From: Flavobacterium gilvum
GTDB lineage: Bacteria; Bacteroidota; Bacteroidia; Flavobacteriales; Flavobacteriaceae
Assembly (NCBI RefSeq): GCF_001761465.1
Contig: NZ_CP017479.1
Span: 2,666,001 to 2,730,000 of the forward strand
DNA: 64,000 bases
Reading direction: 5' to 3'
This document shows positions 42,363 through 51,000 of this stretch, piece after piece. The notes beneath the pieces were generated by a model. That model saw only the letters and a list, made by a program, of their open reading frames with translations. It searched no databases and had not been told where the DNA came from. Position numbers and translations under genes: made by a program. Every line of letters begins with the position of its first letter. Positions within the stretch are counted from its first letter, which is position 1.

Positions 42363-43763
42363 TTACTTTCCGATGCAGAAGTTAGCAAAAATATTACCCA
42401 ACAGTTCGTCATTTGTGACTTGGCCTGTGATCATTCCAAATTGGTACAAAGCTTCTCGGATATCCAATGCCATTAAATCACTAGATAAGTTGGTTTCCAA
42501 TCCGAATTTTACCTTTTGTATTTCATCCAAAGCTTTTAATAAAGAGTCATAATGTCTTGTGTTAGTTACGATTGTTTCATTATTTCGAAGCGCTCCTGTG
42601 TTAACAAAAGAAAGTAATTCATTCTTTAAATCATCAACACCAATTTTCTCTTTAGCTGAAATCAATAGCAGTTTTGCATTCAGATTTTCAAGCTTTGATG
42701 TGATGTTTGAAACTTCATCAGCAGACAATATATCTTTTTTATTTACTACAATTATCAAAGGTTTTAGTGGATATTTATTTTTGATTTGTTCAATCTCAGA
42801 AACAAATTCAAAACTTGAGACTTGAAATTTTAAACCATCAAATAGAAAGATAACCACTTGTGCTTGTTCTATTTTTTCGAAGGTTTTCTTAATTCCTATG
42901 CTTTCCACGACATCAGCCGTTTCACGAATACCTGCAGTATCGATGAATCTGAAACCAATTCCACCAATCACTAATTCATCTTCAATGGTATCGCGGGTTG
43001 TTCCTGCAATTTCCGAAACAATGGCTCGTTCTTCGTTCAAAAGAGCATTCAATAAAGTAGATTTTCCCACATTCGGTTCTCCCACAATTGCCACCGGAAT
43101 TCCGTTTTTGATAACATTCCCCACAGCAAATGAATCAATTAAACGTTTCAGGACAAATTCTATTCTATTCAATAATTCATGAAATTGAGTTCTGTCTGCA
43201 AATTCTACGTCTTCTTCTGCAAAATCCAGTTCAAGTTCAATAAGTGAAGCAAAATTTAGAAGTTCCTCTCGCAGTTTGGCAATTTCGTTAGAAAAACCGC
43301 CGCGCATTTGTTGCATCGCAATTTGGTGTGAAGCTTCATTGTCAGACGAAATCAAATCGGCTACAGCCTCAGCTTGCGACAAATCTAGTTTCCCGTTCAG
43401 GAAAGCTCTAAGGGTAAATTCACCGGCATTGGCCATTCGACAGCCTTTTCGCAACAATAACTGAATAATTTGTTGTTGAATATAAGTAGAACCGTGACAG
43501 GAAATTTCGATAGTGTTTTCTCCCGTATACGAGTTTGGTCCTTTGAAAACAGAAACCAAAACCTCGTCCAGTGTTTTTTGATTATCTACAATATTCCCCA
43601 AATGAAGCGTATGCGATTTTTGTTCCCTTAAATCTTTGTTTTTTTTAGATCGAAAAACAGACTGTCCTATAGCGATGGCATCTTCGCCAGAAATTCGGAT
43701 TACAGCAATGGCGCCCGCTCCCGAAGGAGTGGCTAAGGCAACTATGGAGTCGTTTTGAATCAT
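42363..43763 (-). CDS. mnmE: tRNA modification GTPase MnmE
   Basis: 466 residues from the ATG at 43763 (MIQNDSIVALATPSG), preferred over a start 18 nt upstream. With MnmG it installs the 5-substituent of wobble uridine in tRNA. An N-terminal folate-binding domain is followed by helices and a GTPase domain: GEPNVGKS (G1, near 226), AGTTRDT (G2), DTAG (G3) and NKKD (G4). The C-terminal CIGK motif is present. A KFQVSSFEF segment in the GTPase domain near 311-319 is encoded by text resembling intergenic filler. Confidence 0.95.
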   Translation of the reverse strand: MIQNDSIVALATPSGAGAIAVIRISGEDAIAIGQSVFRSKKNKDLREQKSHTLHLGNIVDNQKTLDEVLVSVFKGPNSYTGENTIEISCHGSTYIQQQIIQLLLRKGCRMANAGEFTLRAFLNGKLDLSQAEAVADLISSDNEASHQIAMQQMRGGFSNEIAKLREELLNFASLIELELDFAEEDVEFADRTQFHELLNRIEFVLKRLIDSFAVGNVIKNGIPVAIVGEPNVGKSTLLNALLNEERAIVSEIAGTTRDTIEDELVIGGIGFRFIDTAGIRETADVVESIGIKKTFEKIEQAQVVIFLFDGLKFQVSSFEFVSEIEQIKNKYPLKPLIIVVNKKDILSADEVSNITSKLENLNAKLLLISAKEKIGVDDLKNELLSFVNTGALRNNETIVTNTRHYDSLLKALDEIQKVKFGLETNLSSDLMALDIREALYQFGMITGQVTNDELLGNIFANFCIGK

Positions 43764-43974
43764 AACAAGAAATTTATGCAAAAGTAAGCAAATTACTCAA
43801 TAGTCTTTAGTGATTAGAAATTAGTCCTGGGTAATTATTTGAGATGCCTTAGTGACAAACTATTAACTATTAACAACAAACAATAAACTTAGTTAAATGA
43901 CAATTATCATGCTTTGTTTTTATAAGTTTTGTAACTTTATATAGGTGATTGATATTCAATAAATTAAATGTATT

Positions 43975-44802
43975 ATGAAAAAGATATTGTTTCCAACGGA
44001 TTTTTCAGCAGTTTCAAAAAACGCTTTTATTTATGCTTTAAAACTAGCGGATGCCATTGGAGCCGAAATTATTACATTGCACGTTTATGAATTGGATTCA
44101 CCAGCCTATTTGGATGTTTCAATCTATTTGGAAGATATTTATCAATATGAAGAGCTTAGTGATTTTGAAAATTATAAAGATGAGGTTCCAGTTTTGCGAA
44201 AAATTGCCGAAGACAATAATCTCGGGCATATAAAAATAAGTAATGTTCTCATACAAGGCTATTTGGTGAAAGAGGTAGTCAAACTTTCCCAAAAGGAAAA
44301 CATAGATTTCATAGTTATAGGAACCAAAGGAGTGACCCACTTGCGGGAAGTTTTTTTGGGGACAGTGGCGGCAAAAATAATGAATGAATGCAACGTCACC
44401 GTTTTGGCAATCCCAGAAAAATGCAGTTATATGCCTATCGAAAGAATTTTGTTCAGCACAAGATATAACATGAGTGATATCGAACCTTTAAAAAAAGTGA
44501 CAAATCTGGCCAATGTGTTTCATTCGCATGTTGATTGTTTAAATATAAAACCGCCTCATACTGTTTATAATGACGATTTTGTGGTCGATTTTCAGAATGT
44601 TTTCAAAGATACCGATATTGCGTTTCATTCCGTTTTGGCAAGCGATATAGAAGGCGTTATTTTGGATTTTATCGAAAAAAATAAAATAAATATGGTAGCG
44701 ATTCATGAGCGACACAGAGGGTTTTTTGAAAAACTCTTTCAAGTAAGCCTCTCCAAAAAGTTGTCATTTCATATCAATATCCCAATTTTATCCGTTCATT
44801 AG
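43975..44802 (+). CDS. Universal stress protein, two-domain (copy 1)
   Basis: 275 residues made of two UspA-like domains. Each begins with a KILFPTDFS-type strand. The first carries VIGTKGVTHLREVFLGTVAAKIM, a relaxed form of the ATP-binding G-x2-G-x9-G(S/T). The second is shorter and lacks a clear nucleotide loop. These proteins are linked to stress and stasis, with no known reaction. It is divergent from mnmE and paralogous to the gene at 45121. Confidence 0.9.
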   Translation: MKKILFPTDFSAVSKNAFIYALKLADAIGAEIITLHVYELDSPAYLDVSIYLEDIYQYEELSDFENYKDEVPVLRKIAEDNNLGHIKISNVLIQGYLVKEVVKLSQKENIDFIVIGTKGVTHLREVFLGTVAAKIMNECNVTVLAIPEKCSYMPIERILFSTRYNMSDIEPLKKVTNLANVFHSHVDCLNIKPPHTVYNDDFVVDFQNVFKDTDIAFHSVLASDIEGVILDFIEKNKINMVAIHERHRGFFEKLFQVSLSKKLSFHINIPILSVH

Positions 44803-44823
44803 ATTTATTGATTTTATAAATTT

Positions 44824-44952
44824 GGGCGTGCCCCAGTAAAGTAAAGGGGGCCTATGTAGAGTACCGCTTATACGCCCCTTTACTTTACTGGGTCGGGCTA
44901 TCCGCGCTACTTCGGTAGCTAGCTTCTATCCCTCACGCAAAGCGCCAGTGAG
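44824..44952 (+). repeat. Structured interspersed repeat (GGGCGTG...GGTCGGGCTATCCGC type)
   Basis: CCAGTAAAGTAAAGGGG (44833-44849) pairs perfectly with 44875-44891, and the conserved GGTCGGGCTATCCGC-GCTACTTC text follows, then CTATCCCTCACGCAAAGCGCC. Elements with this outer framework are common in flavobacterial intergenic DNA. It occupies the space between the two usp genes. Confidence 0.65.
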
Positions 44953-44959
44953 TTAAGAA

Positions 44960-45078
44960 ATTTTAGATTTTTGATTAACGATTTTTGATTTAAGAAGTAA
45001 AAGATCTAGAAAAAAGAGAATCTACTATTTAGTCACACCAAATCTGAAATCGACAATCGTTAATCAAAAATCTAAAAT
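44960..45078. repeat. Inverted filler repeat between usp genes
   Basis: A 21-nt arm starting ATTTTAGATTTTTGATT at 44960-44980 is repeated exactly in inverse at 45058-45078. The same text, GATTAACGATTTTTGATTTT, occurs as an inverted pair at 53826 and 54038. It is probably a member of one repeat family. Confidence 0.7.
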
Positions 45079-45120
45079 CTTACTTCTTAAATCAAAGTTC
45101 AACCCATAATTCATATAAAA

Positions 45121-45957
45121 ATGAAAAAGATTTTATTCCCCACCGATTTTTCTGAAGTTGCCAATAATGCTTTTGTTCATGCTTTGGAATTTGCAAAAAT
45201 TGTAAAAGGAGAGCTGTTGTTGTTGCATACTTTTGAGCTGCCTATTGTCGATAATCAATTTATTCCAGATAATTATTACAATGTTTTTGATTCCCTGCAA
45301 CTGGCACAATTTGACATGTTCAAAGAAGAAATTCCCAAACTTCGAGAACTAGCCAGGAAAAGAAACTTGGAAGACATTAAATTGACCCACAAATTGATGG
45401 ATGGCGATTTAATTTATGCGATAAAACAAGTTGTCAAAGACGAAAATATTGATTTTATTGTAATGGGAACTTCTGGGGCAACAGGTTGGGAATCATTTTT
45501 TGTAGGTTCCAATACGGGTTCCGTGGTTTCTGCAGTTGGTGTTCCTGTACTTAGTGTACCCTTTGAAGCTCAATATGATAAGGTAAAAACAATTGGTTTT
45601 ACAACCCGGTTTAGAGATATAGATAAAAAGCCATTGAAAAATGTTATTAAAATTGCCAAAAAAACGTCGGCAGTGGTGAAATGTTTATATGTAAAAACCA
45701 GTAAGTCTGATGTTTCGGAGGAAACCATTAATGAATGGAAAACAGAATTCGAAAACGAACCGGTTAATTTTTCAATCGTAAACAGTGATTTGGTCAAAGA
45801 AACTATTTTGGATTTCATTTCCCATAAAAACATTGATATTTTGGCAATGATAACCCATAAACGTAACTTTTTTTCTGAATTATTCAGCCCAAGCCTTACT
45901 CAAAAAATAGCTAATATTTCGATTGTGCCTGTTTTGGCAATGCATGAAGAAGGGTAG
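45121..45957 (+). CDS. Universal stress protein, two-domain (copy 2)
   Basis: 278 residues, a paralogue of 43975-44802. The domain-1 loop MGTSGATGWESFFVGSNTGSVV keeps the G-x2-G-x9-G-(S/T) ATP-binding form better than copy 1. Domain 2 has a shortened loop region. The two genes are about 320 bp apart, separated by repeat elements, so they are probably transcribed apart. Confidence 0.9.
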   Translation: MKKILFPTDFSEVANNAFVHALEFAKIVKGELLLLHTFELPIVDNQFIPDNYYNVFDSLQLAQFDMFKEEIPKLRELARKRNLEDIKLTHKLMDGDLIYAIKQVVKDENIDFIVMGTSGATGWESFFVGSNTGSVVSAVGVPVLSVPFEAQYDKVKTIGFTTRFRDIDKKPLKNVIKIAKKTSAVVKCLYVKTSKSDVSEETINEWKTEFENEPVNFSIVNSDLVKETILDFISHKNIDILAMITHKRNFFSELFSPSLTQKIANISIVPVLAMHEEG

Positions 45958-46017
45958 ATTGCAGATTTCAGATTTTAGATTTTGATTTTGGAATTCAGAT
46001 TTTAGATTTTTAATTGT

Positions 46018-46122
46018 CATCATTATTGCTATTACCATTGCCATTGCCATTTCGTATTGATATTGACATTAACATTGACATTGACATTGACATTGATATT
46101 GATATTGTTTGCCGTTGCCATT
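46018..46122 (+). repeat. Hexanucleotide-like tract (ATTGAC/ATTGAT/ATTGCC)
   Basis: About 100 bp of degenerate 6-bp units (ATTGCC, ATTGAC, ATTGAT), with a central run of CATTGA-CATTGA-CATTGA. It lies between the usp gene and the MutS-like gene and runs into the -33 box of the latter. Confidence 0.8.
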
Positions 46123-46145
46123 AAAATTTTGATTGCCTACATTTG
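46115..46145 (+). promoter_or_regulatory. Promoter of the MutS-like gene
   Basis: TTG (46115-46117) and TACATTTG (46138-46145) with a 20-nt spacer match the Bacteroidetes -33/-7 pattern. The ATG is 19 nt downstream of the -7 box. The -33 box lies within the end of the hexanucleotide tract. Confidence 0.55.
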
Positions 46146-46164
46146 TGTATCATTATAGGAAAAA

Positions 46165-47937
46165 ATGGAAATATACAAAAGCAATAGCCAAGGTCATTCT
46201 GAGGAATTAAAAAAAATCAACGCCAAATACAATACTATCAGTTTGCTTAGGCTATTAAGTATTTTACTTTTTTTAGCAAGCTTATTTTATTACATAAAAA
46301 CCGGAGATTTAGTGTTTGTTACCCTGGCAGCAGTGCTTTTTTCCGGTTTTCTTATTTTGATGCGAATCCATTCCAAATTGTCTTTTCAAAAAAAGATTAA
46401 AAATGCTTTGGTGAAAATCAATGATAACGAAATTGCTTATTTGGAACGCAAATCAATTCCTTTTGAAAATGGTGCCGAATTCATTGATTTTCACCATCCT
46501 TATGCCTACGATTTGGATATTTTTGGTGAACATTCCTTGTTTCAAAACCTAAATAGAACTGCCACTTTTATTGGAAAAAAAACATTGGCCAAGCAATTAT
46601 TGACACTTTTATCAAATGATGAAATAATTTCGAACCAGCTGGCGGTAAAGGAATTAAAAGAAAAGTTGGATTGGCGTCAGGAATTTTTGGCTTTCGCCAA
46701 AGTGGGACAAGACAATGAATCTCTTTATAAAACCTTATTGCAATGGAGAGTCTTCAATAGCAAACCGTTGTCCAAAGGGGCTGTATTTATTTCGTATTTG
46801 TTTCCGGTTTTGTTTTTAGGAGTTTTTTTAGGGTATTTATTGACCTCAAACATTGTCTTTCTTTCCTATTTATCATTTTTGTTTGTTTGCAATTTGATGA
46901 TTTTGGGTTTTTTTACGAAACGAATCAAAATGGAAATTGCCCAGGCCGATAATATTAATGTGATTATCAGTCAATATAGTTTATTGGTTCAAAAAATTGA
47001 AAATGAAGCGTTTCAATCGGAGAAATTAATTGCTTTACAGCAAAAATTGAACTTTCAAAACCGAAAAGCGAGCATTCATTTAGCGCAGTTGGCAGAGTTG
47101 TTTTCCAGAATGGATACCATTGGGAATTTTGTGACTGCTATATTGTTTAACGGAACGTTTCTGTTCAATCTGCATGTGTTGAAAGCATTATTGGATTGGA
47201 AAAAAGAACATGCAACCGTATTAGAAGAATGGCTGGAAGTGATAGGTGAATTTGAAATGCTAAACAGTTTGGCCAATTTTTCGTATAATAACCCTGATTT
47301 TGTATATCCAGTGTTAAATTCCGATTATAAAATAGATTTTTCCAATTTAAGTCACCCACTGTTAAATCCGAAAACAAGAGTAGGGAATGAGGTACAGTTT
47401 TACCCACAGTCCTTTATGATTTTGACCGGTTCTAATATGTCTGGCAAAAGTACTTTTCTCAGGAGTTTGGGGATCAACATGGTGCTTACAGGAACTGGTG
47501 CTCCAGTTTGTGCCACTAAGGCAAATGTGCATCCGTTGCCTGTTTTGGTATCTATGCGACTTTCTGATTCGCTATCCGACAGTGAGTCTTATTTCTTTGC
47601 CGAAATAAAACGTTTGAAACAAATCATGGATGAATTGGAAACGAATCCTGCTTTTGTTCTTTTGGACGAAATTTTGCGAGGTACCAATTCTGATGACAAG
47701 CGTAACGGAACTATTGAAGTAATTAAGAAAGTAATTGTCAAAAAAGCAATTGGAGCCATCGCCACACACGATATAGAAGTTTGTCTGACTACAAATGAAT
47801 ATCCCGATATTCTTACAAATAAATGTTTTGAAGTTGAAATCAGCAACAACGAACTGCATTTTGACTACCAACTTCGAGACGGTATTTGCAAAAACAAAAG
47901 TGCTACTTTCTTGATGAAAAAAATGGGAGTTATTTAA
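46165..47937 (+). CDS. Membrane-anchored MutS-like ATPase
   Basis: 590 residues. Two pairs of hydrophobic helices occur, near 30-65 and 210-255, which is unusual for mismatch repair MutS. The C-terminal half has a MutS core/ATPase: Walker A TGSNMSGKST near 421, GAPVCA, SESYFFAEIKRLKQ, Walker B FVLLDEILRGTNS near 496, and THDIEV. The N-terminal mismatch-recognition domain is absent. This membrane MutS family is common in Bacteroidetes, with no proven role. It is probably not the repair protein MutS. Confidence 0.88.
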   Translation: MEIYKSNSQGHSEELKKINAKYNTISLLRLLSILLFLASLFYYIKTGDLVFVTLAAVLFSGFLILMRIHSKLSFQKKIKNALVKINDNEIAYLERKSIPFENGAEFIDFHHPYAYDLDIFGEHSLFQNLNRTATFIGKKTLAKQLLTLLSNDEIISNQLAVKELKEKLDWRQEFLAFAKVGQDNESLYKTLLQWRVFNSKPLSKGAVFISYLFPVLFLGVFLGYLLTSNIVFLSYLSFLFVCNLMILGFFTKRIKMEIAQADNINVIISQYSLLVQKIENEAFQSEKLIALQQKLNFQNRKASIHLAQLAELFSRMDTIGNFVTAILFNGTFLFNLHVLKALLDWKKEHATVLEEWLEVIGEFEMLNSLANFSYNNPDFVYPVLNSDYKIDFSNLSHPLLNPKTRVGNEVQFYPQSFMILTGSNMSGKSTFLRSLGINMVLTGTGAPVCATKANVHPLPVLVSMRLSDSLSDSESYFFAEIKRLKQIMDELETNPAFVLLDEILRGTNSDDKRNGTIEVIKKVIVKKAIGAIATHDIEVCLTTNEYPDILTNKCFEVEISNNELHFDYQLRDGICKNKSATFLMKKMGVI

Positions 47938-48202
47938 AAAAATAAACTTTCATGAGCCTTTTATTTTATAACAAAATTCTTTTCAAAAAATTAATGTAGA
48001 TTTTTGAAAAACAGTATTTTATGTAGATAAAACCTGTTTTTTGATTTTTTTATTTGTTAAATTTTATTTTTCAATTACAATTTTAGCGCATAATTTGAGT
48101 TTTAAGCAATTGATAAGTATTATGATGCTTTTGTACTTATTAAATACTTTTGAGTAATTAGTATTGATTTTGTAACAACAGTTTTTAATTAATAGTGAAA
48201 AT

Positions 48203-48976
48203 ATGAAAGGAAGAATTGTAATTCTGATACTATTTTTTGCCTTAATCATTTCCTGTTCAAAAGATGATGAAGACGGAATGACTATAGGAGGGAATCCGGT
48301 TGCGAATAATCAAAAAGCACTAGGAACTTCTTCTCATGATTTACTTTCCGATGATACTTTTAAAAGTATAGTTATTGAGGTGGCTTATGTTCAAGGGTAT
48401 GAACCATCTGCTGCCGCAATCAATCATTTTGTTGCTTTTTTGAATGAGAGAGTCAATAAACCTCTAGGAATAGATGTTGTAAAAAGGCCTATTGCTTCGC
48501 CGGGGAAAACTACCTTTACCAATGAGGATATTGTTGCGATTGAAAATGCTAACAGGACAAAATACAATACTTCCGACCAAATTGCAGTATGGGCTTTTTT
48601 TGTTGATGGAGATTCGTCTAGCAATTCGGGTAATTCCTATGTTTTAGGAGTATCTTACAGAAATACGTCTTTTGTTATTTTTGAAAAAACGATACAGGGA
48701 TTGAGTAACAGTCCATTTGAGCCCAATAGAAGTTTATTGGAAACGACGGTTATCGAACATGAATTCGGACATATCCTCGGACTGACTAATTTAGGTGCAA
48801 AGATGCAAAGTAACCATGAAGATACCGCACATCCGAAACATTGCAATGTAGAAAGCTGTCTGATGTATTGGTTATCGGAATCTGGAAATAGTTTTGGTAA
48901 TATGGTTTCAGGAGGAACAGTTCCAAAATTAGATGCCCAATGTATCGCCGATCTTAGAGCCAATGGAGGGAAATAG
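48203..48976 (+). CDS. Lipoprotein zinc metallopeptidase
   Basis: 257 residues. The signal ends in a lipobox with Cys18 (LIISCSKDD), so it is a lipoprotein. The zinc motif HEFGHILGL (His186, Glu187, His190, with a third ligand expected in the Gly/His stretch that follows) places it among metzincin-like proteases of the M10/M12-type group. It contains extra Cys (HCNVESC) that could form a disulfide. The next gene encodes a PorT-like barrel in the same direction, 75 nt downstream. Confidence 0.82.
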   Translation: MKGRIVILILFFALIISCSKDDEDGMTIGGNPVANNQKALGTSSHDLLSDDTFKSIVIEVAYVQGYEPSAAAINHFVAFLNERVNKPLGIDVVKRPIASPGKTTFTNEDIVAIENANRTKYNTSDQIAVWAFFVDGDSSSNSGNSYVLGVSYRNTSFVIFEKTIQGLSNSPFEPNRSLLETTVIEHEFGHILGLTNLGAKMQSNHEDTAHPKHCNVESCLMYWLSESGNSFGNMVSGGTVPKLDAQCIADLRANGGK

Positions 48977-49050
48977 AAATTATTTAAGATTATATAGATA
49001 TTAGAAAAAAGACAAAAGATTAATTGAAATAGAAAATAGAATTTAGAAAA

Positions 49051-49629
49051 ATGAAAAAAACCTACTTAGCATTAGCATTATTTTTTGGAGTATTATCAGT
49101 GTCACATTCACAAAATCAAGGACGTAAAACAAGTGGAGGAATAAAAGGCGGGTATAATTTAGCCGCTGTTAGTTTTGATGGCGATGCAGAAACAGATCAG
49201 CGTCATGGATTCCATATCGGGGTTTATGGAGAATCTTTTGTTAGCCAAAATATATCTATCCAACCAGAATTATTGTATTCACAACAAGGATATGAGATAA
49301 AAGATTCAGGAGGAACATTTAAACAAAAATTAGATTATATTAATTTTCCAGTAATGTTAAAAGTTTATCCGTCAAATAATTTCTTTTTGGAAGCCGGTCC
49401 ACAAATTGGATTAGCAATTAGTCATAAAGAAGAGTATGATGGATTTATTAGCAGTTCTCAAAAGTATGATCCTAATAGTTTTGATTGGGGAATGAATTTT
49501 GGAGCAGGATTCAAAACAAATTCAGCAGTGAGTTTTGGGGTGCGTTATCATTTAGGTTTGGGTGATTTATATGATAGCAGTAAAGCATACAATAGGGTTT
49601 GGCACTTTTATGTCGGATTTGATTTGTAA
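49051..49629 (+). CDS. PorT-family outer membrane beta-barrel protein
   Basis: 192 residues. Signal peptide 1-20 (MKKTYLALALFFGVLSVSHS) is followed by a small barrel with alternating hydrophobic strands: GIKGGYNLAAVSF, ISIQPELLYSQQGY, FFLEAGPQIGLAIS and VSFGVRYHLGLGDL. The 'GxKGGxN' opening and 'QPELLYSQQG' strand are typical of porin-like (PorT/OMP_b-brl_2) families. It is probably in a unit with the metallopeptidase and ends in a terminator. Confidence 0.85.
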   Translation: MKKTYLALALFFGVLSVSHSQNQGRKTSGGIKGGYNLAAVSFDGDAETDQRHGFHIGVYGESFVSQNISIQPELLYSQQGYEIKDSGGTFKQKLDYINFPVMLKVYPSNNFFLEAGPQIGLAISHKEEYDGFISSSQKYDPNSFDWGMNFGAGFKTNSAVSFGVRYHLGLGDLYDSSKAYNRVWHFYVGFDL

Positions 49630-49638
49630 TAAAAAAAA

Positions 49639-49674
49639 AGGGTTTAGCTTGAAATTTAAGTTAAACCCTTTTTT
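49639..49674 (+). terminator. Terminator of the metallopeptidase/barrel unit
   Basis: AGGGTTTAGCTT and AAGTTAAACCCT form a stem with a short loop, followed by T6, just past the stop at 49629. Confidence 0.8.
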
Positions 49675-49774
49675 AAATTTAATTCTAAAATAAAAAAAAC
49701 CAAAACTCTGGTTAGTGAGTTTCGGTTTTTCAAAGTATAAAAATGGTTTTGGTTAGTTTCGTATTTTGTAAAAT

Positions 49775-50893
49775 CTAGCTGTTTAGCATTACCGGCATAA
49801 CAAGCATTGTTACGGTTTCTCCATCTTCCAATCCGTCAACAGGAGTAAGGATTCCGGCTCTGTTTGGTAATGACATTTCAAGCATAATCATGTCTGATTG
49901 TAGGTTGTTCAGCATTTCGGTCAAGAAACGAGAGTTGAAACCTATTTGCATATCGTCTCCTTGGTAGTCACAAGTCAATCTTTCTTCGGCTTTGTTGGAG
50001 TAATCAATATCTTCAGCAGAAATGTTTAATTCGGCTCCGGCAACTTTCAAACGAATTTGGTGAGTTGTTTTGTTAGAGAAAATGGCAACACGACGTACAG
50101 AACTCAAAAATTGAGAACGATCCATCAATAATTTGTTTGGATTTTCTTTTGGGATAACCGCTTCGTAATTTGGGTATTTTCCATCGATTAAACGACATAA
50201 TAAAATGTAATTATCAAAAGAGAAAGTAGCGTTCGAATCGTTGTATTCTATTTTTACTTCAGCATCTGAGCTGCTAAGGATACTTTTTAAAATATTCAAA
50301 GGTTTCTTTGGCATAATAAACTCAGCCACTTGCGATGCTTTCACATCTGTGCGGGCATATTTTACCAATTTGTGTGCATCTGTTGCTACAAAAATTAAAC
50401 CTTCTGGAGAAAACTGGAAGAAAACCCCAGACATTACTGGACGTAAATCATCGTTTCCTGCTGCAAAAATAGTTTTGCTTACGGCTGTCGCCAAAACATC
50501 TGCAGGTACTAATGTTACGGATGGTTCGTCTAAGTTTACAGATTTTGGAAATTCTTCACCTGGTGCATACGCCAAGGCATATTTTCCTGAGTTGGAACTT
50601 ATTTCGATAGTGCTGTTTTCTTCAACGGTAAAAGTTAAGGGCTGTTCCGGAAAAGTTTTAAGGATTTCCAATAATAATTTAGCAGGTACTGCAACACTTC
50701 CTTTACTGGTTGAGTCGATATTCAACGTTGCAGACATGGTAGTCTCCAAATCGGATGCCGAAACAGTTAATTCGTTATTATTTAATTCAAATAAGAAGTT
50801 ATCCAGAATTGGCAAAGTATTGTTATTGTTGATAACGCTACCTAAAACTTGTAATTGTTTTAATAAGTACGAACTCGATACTATAAATTTCAT
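49775..50893 (-). CDS. dnaN: DNA polymerase III beta subunit (sliding clamp)
   Basis: 372 residues, the usual length for the three-domain clamp that tethers polymerase to DNA. MKFIVSSSYLLKQLQVL, LELNNNELTVSASDLETTM and the C-terminal LVMPVMLNS match DnaN. It is not next to dnaA here, as is common in Flavobacteria, and lies downstream of gldG. It has its own -33/-7 promoter (50954-50986), so it is probably not dependent on the gldFG transcript. Confidence 0.95.
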   Translation of the reverse strand: MKFIVSSSYLLKQLQVLGSVINNNNTLPILDNFLFELNNNELTVSASDLETTMSATLNIDSTSKGSVAVPAKLLLEILKTFPEQPLTFTVEENSTIEISSNSGKYALAYAPGEEFPKSVNLDEPSVTLVPADVLATAVSKTIFAAGNDDLRPVMSGVFFQFSPEGLIFVATDAHKLVKYARTDVKASQVAEFIMPKKPLNILKSILSSSDAEVKIEYNDSNATFSFDNYILLCRLIDGKYPNYEAVIPKENPNKLLMDRSQFLSSVRRVAIFSNKTTHQIRLKVAGAELNISAEDIDYSNKAEERLTCDYQGDDMQIGFNSRFLTEMLNNLQSDMIMLEMSLPNRAGILTPVDGLEDGETVTMLVMPVMLNS

Positions 50894-50953
50894 CTGTATG
50901 GTTTTGTTTTTAATGGTGTGCTTTTTCTGAATCAGAATTTTTAATACACTTTA

Positions 50954-50986
50954 CAAATATATTGTAAACTATTTGAGTATTGCAAA
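50954..50986 (-). promoter_or_regulatory. dnaN promoter
   Basis: On the minus strand TTTG (50983-50986) and TATATTTG (50954-50961) are separated by 21 nt, fitting the Bacteroidetes -33/-7 pattern. The dnaN ATG is 60 nt downstream. Confidence 0.6.
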
Positions 50987-51000
50987 TTTTTTATTAACAT

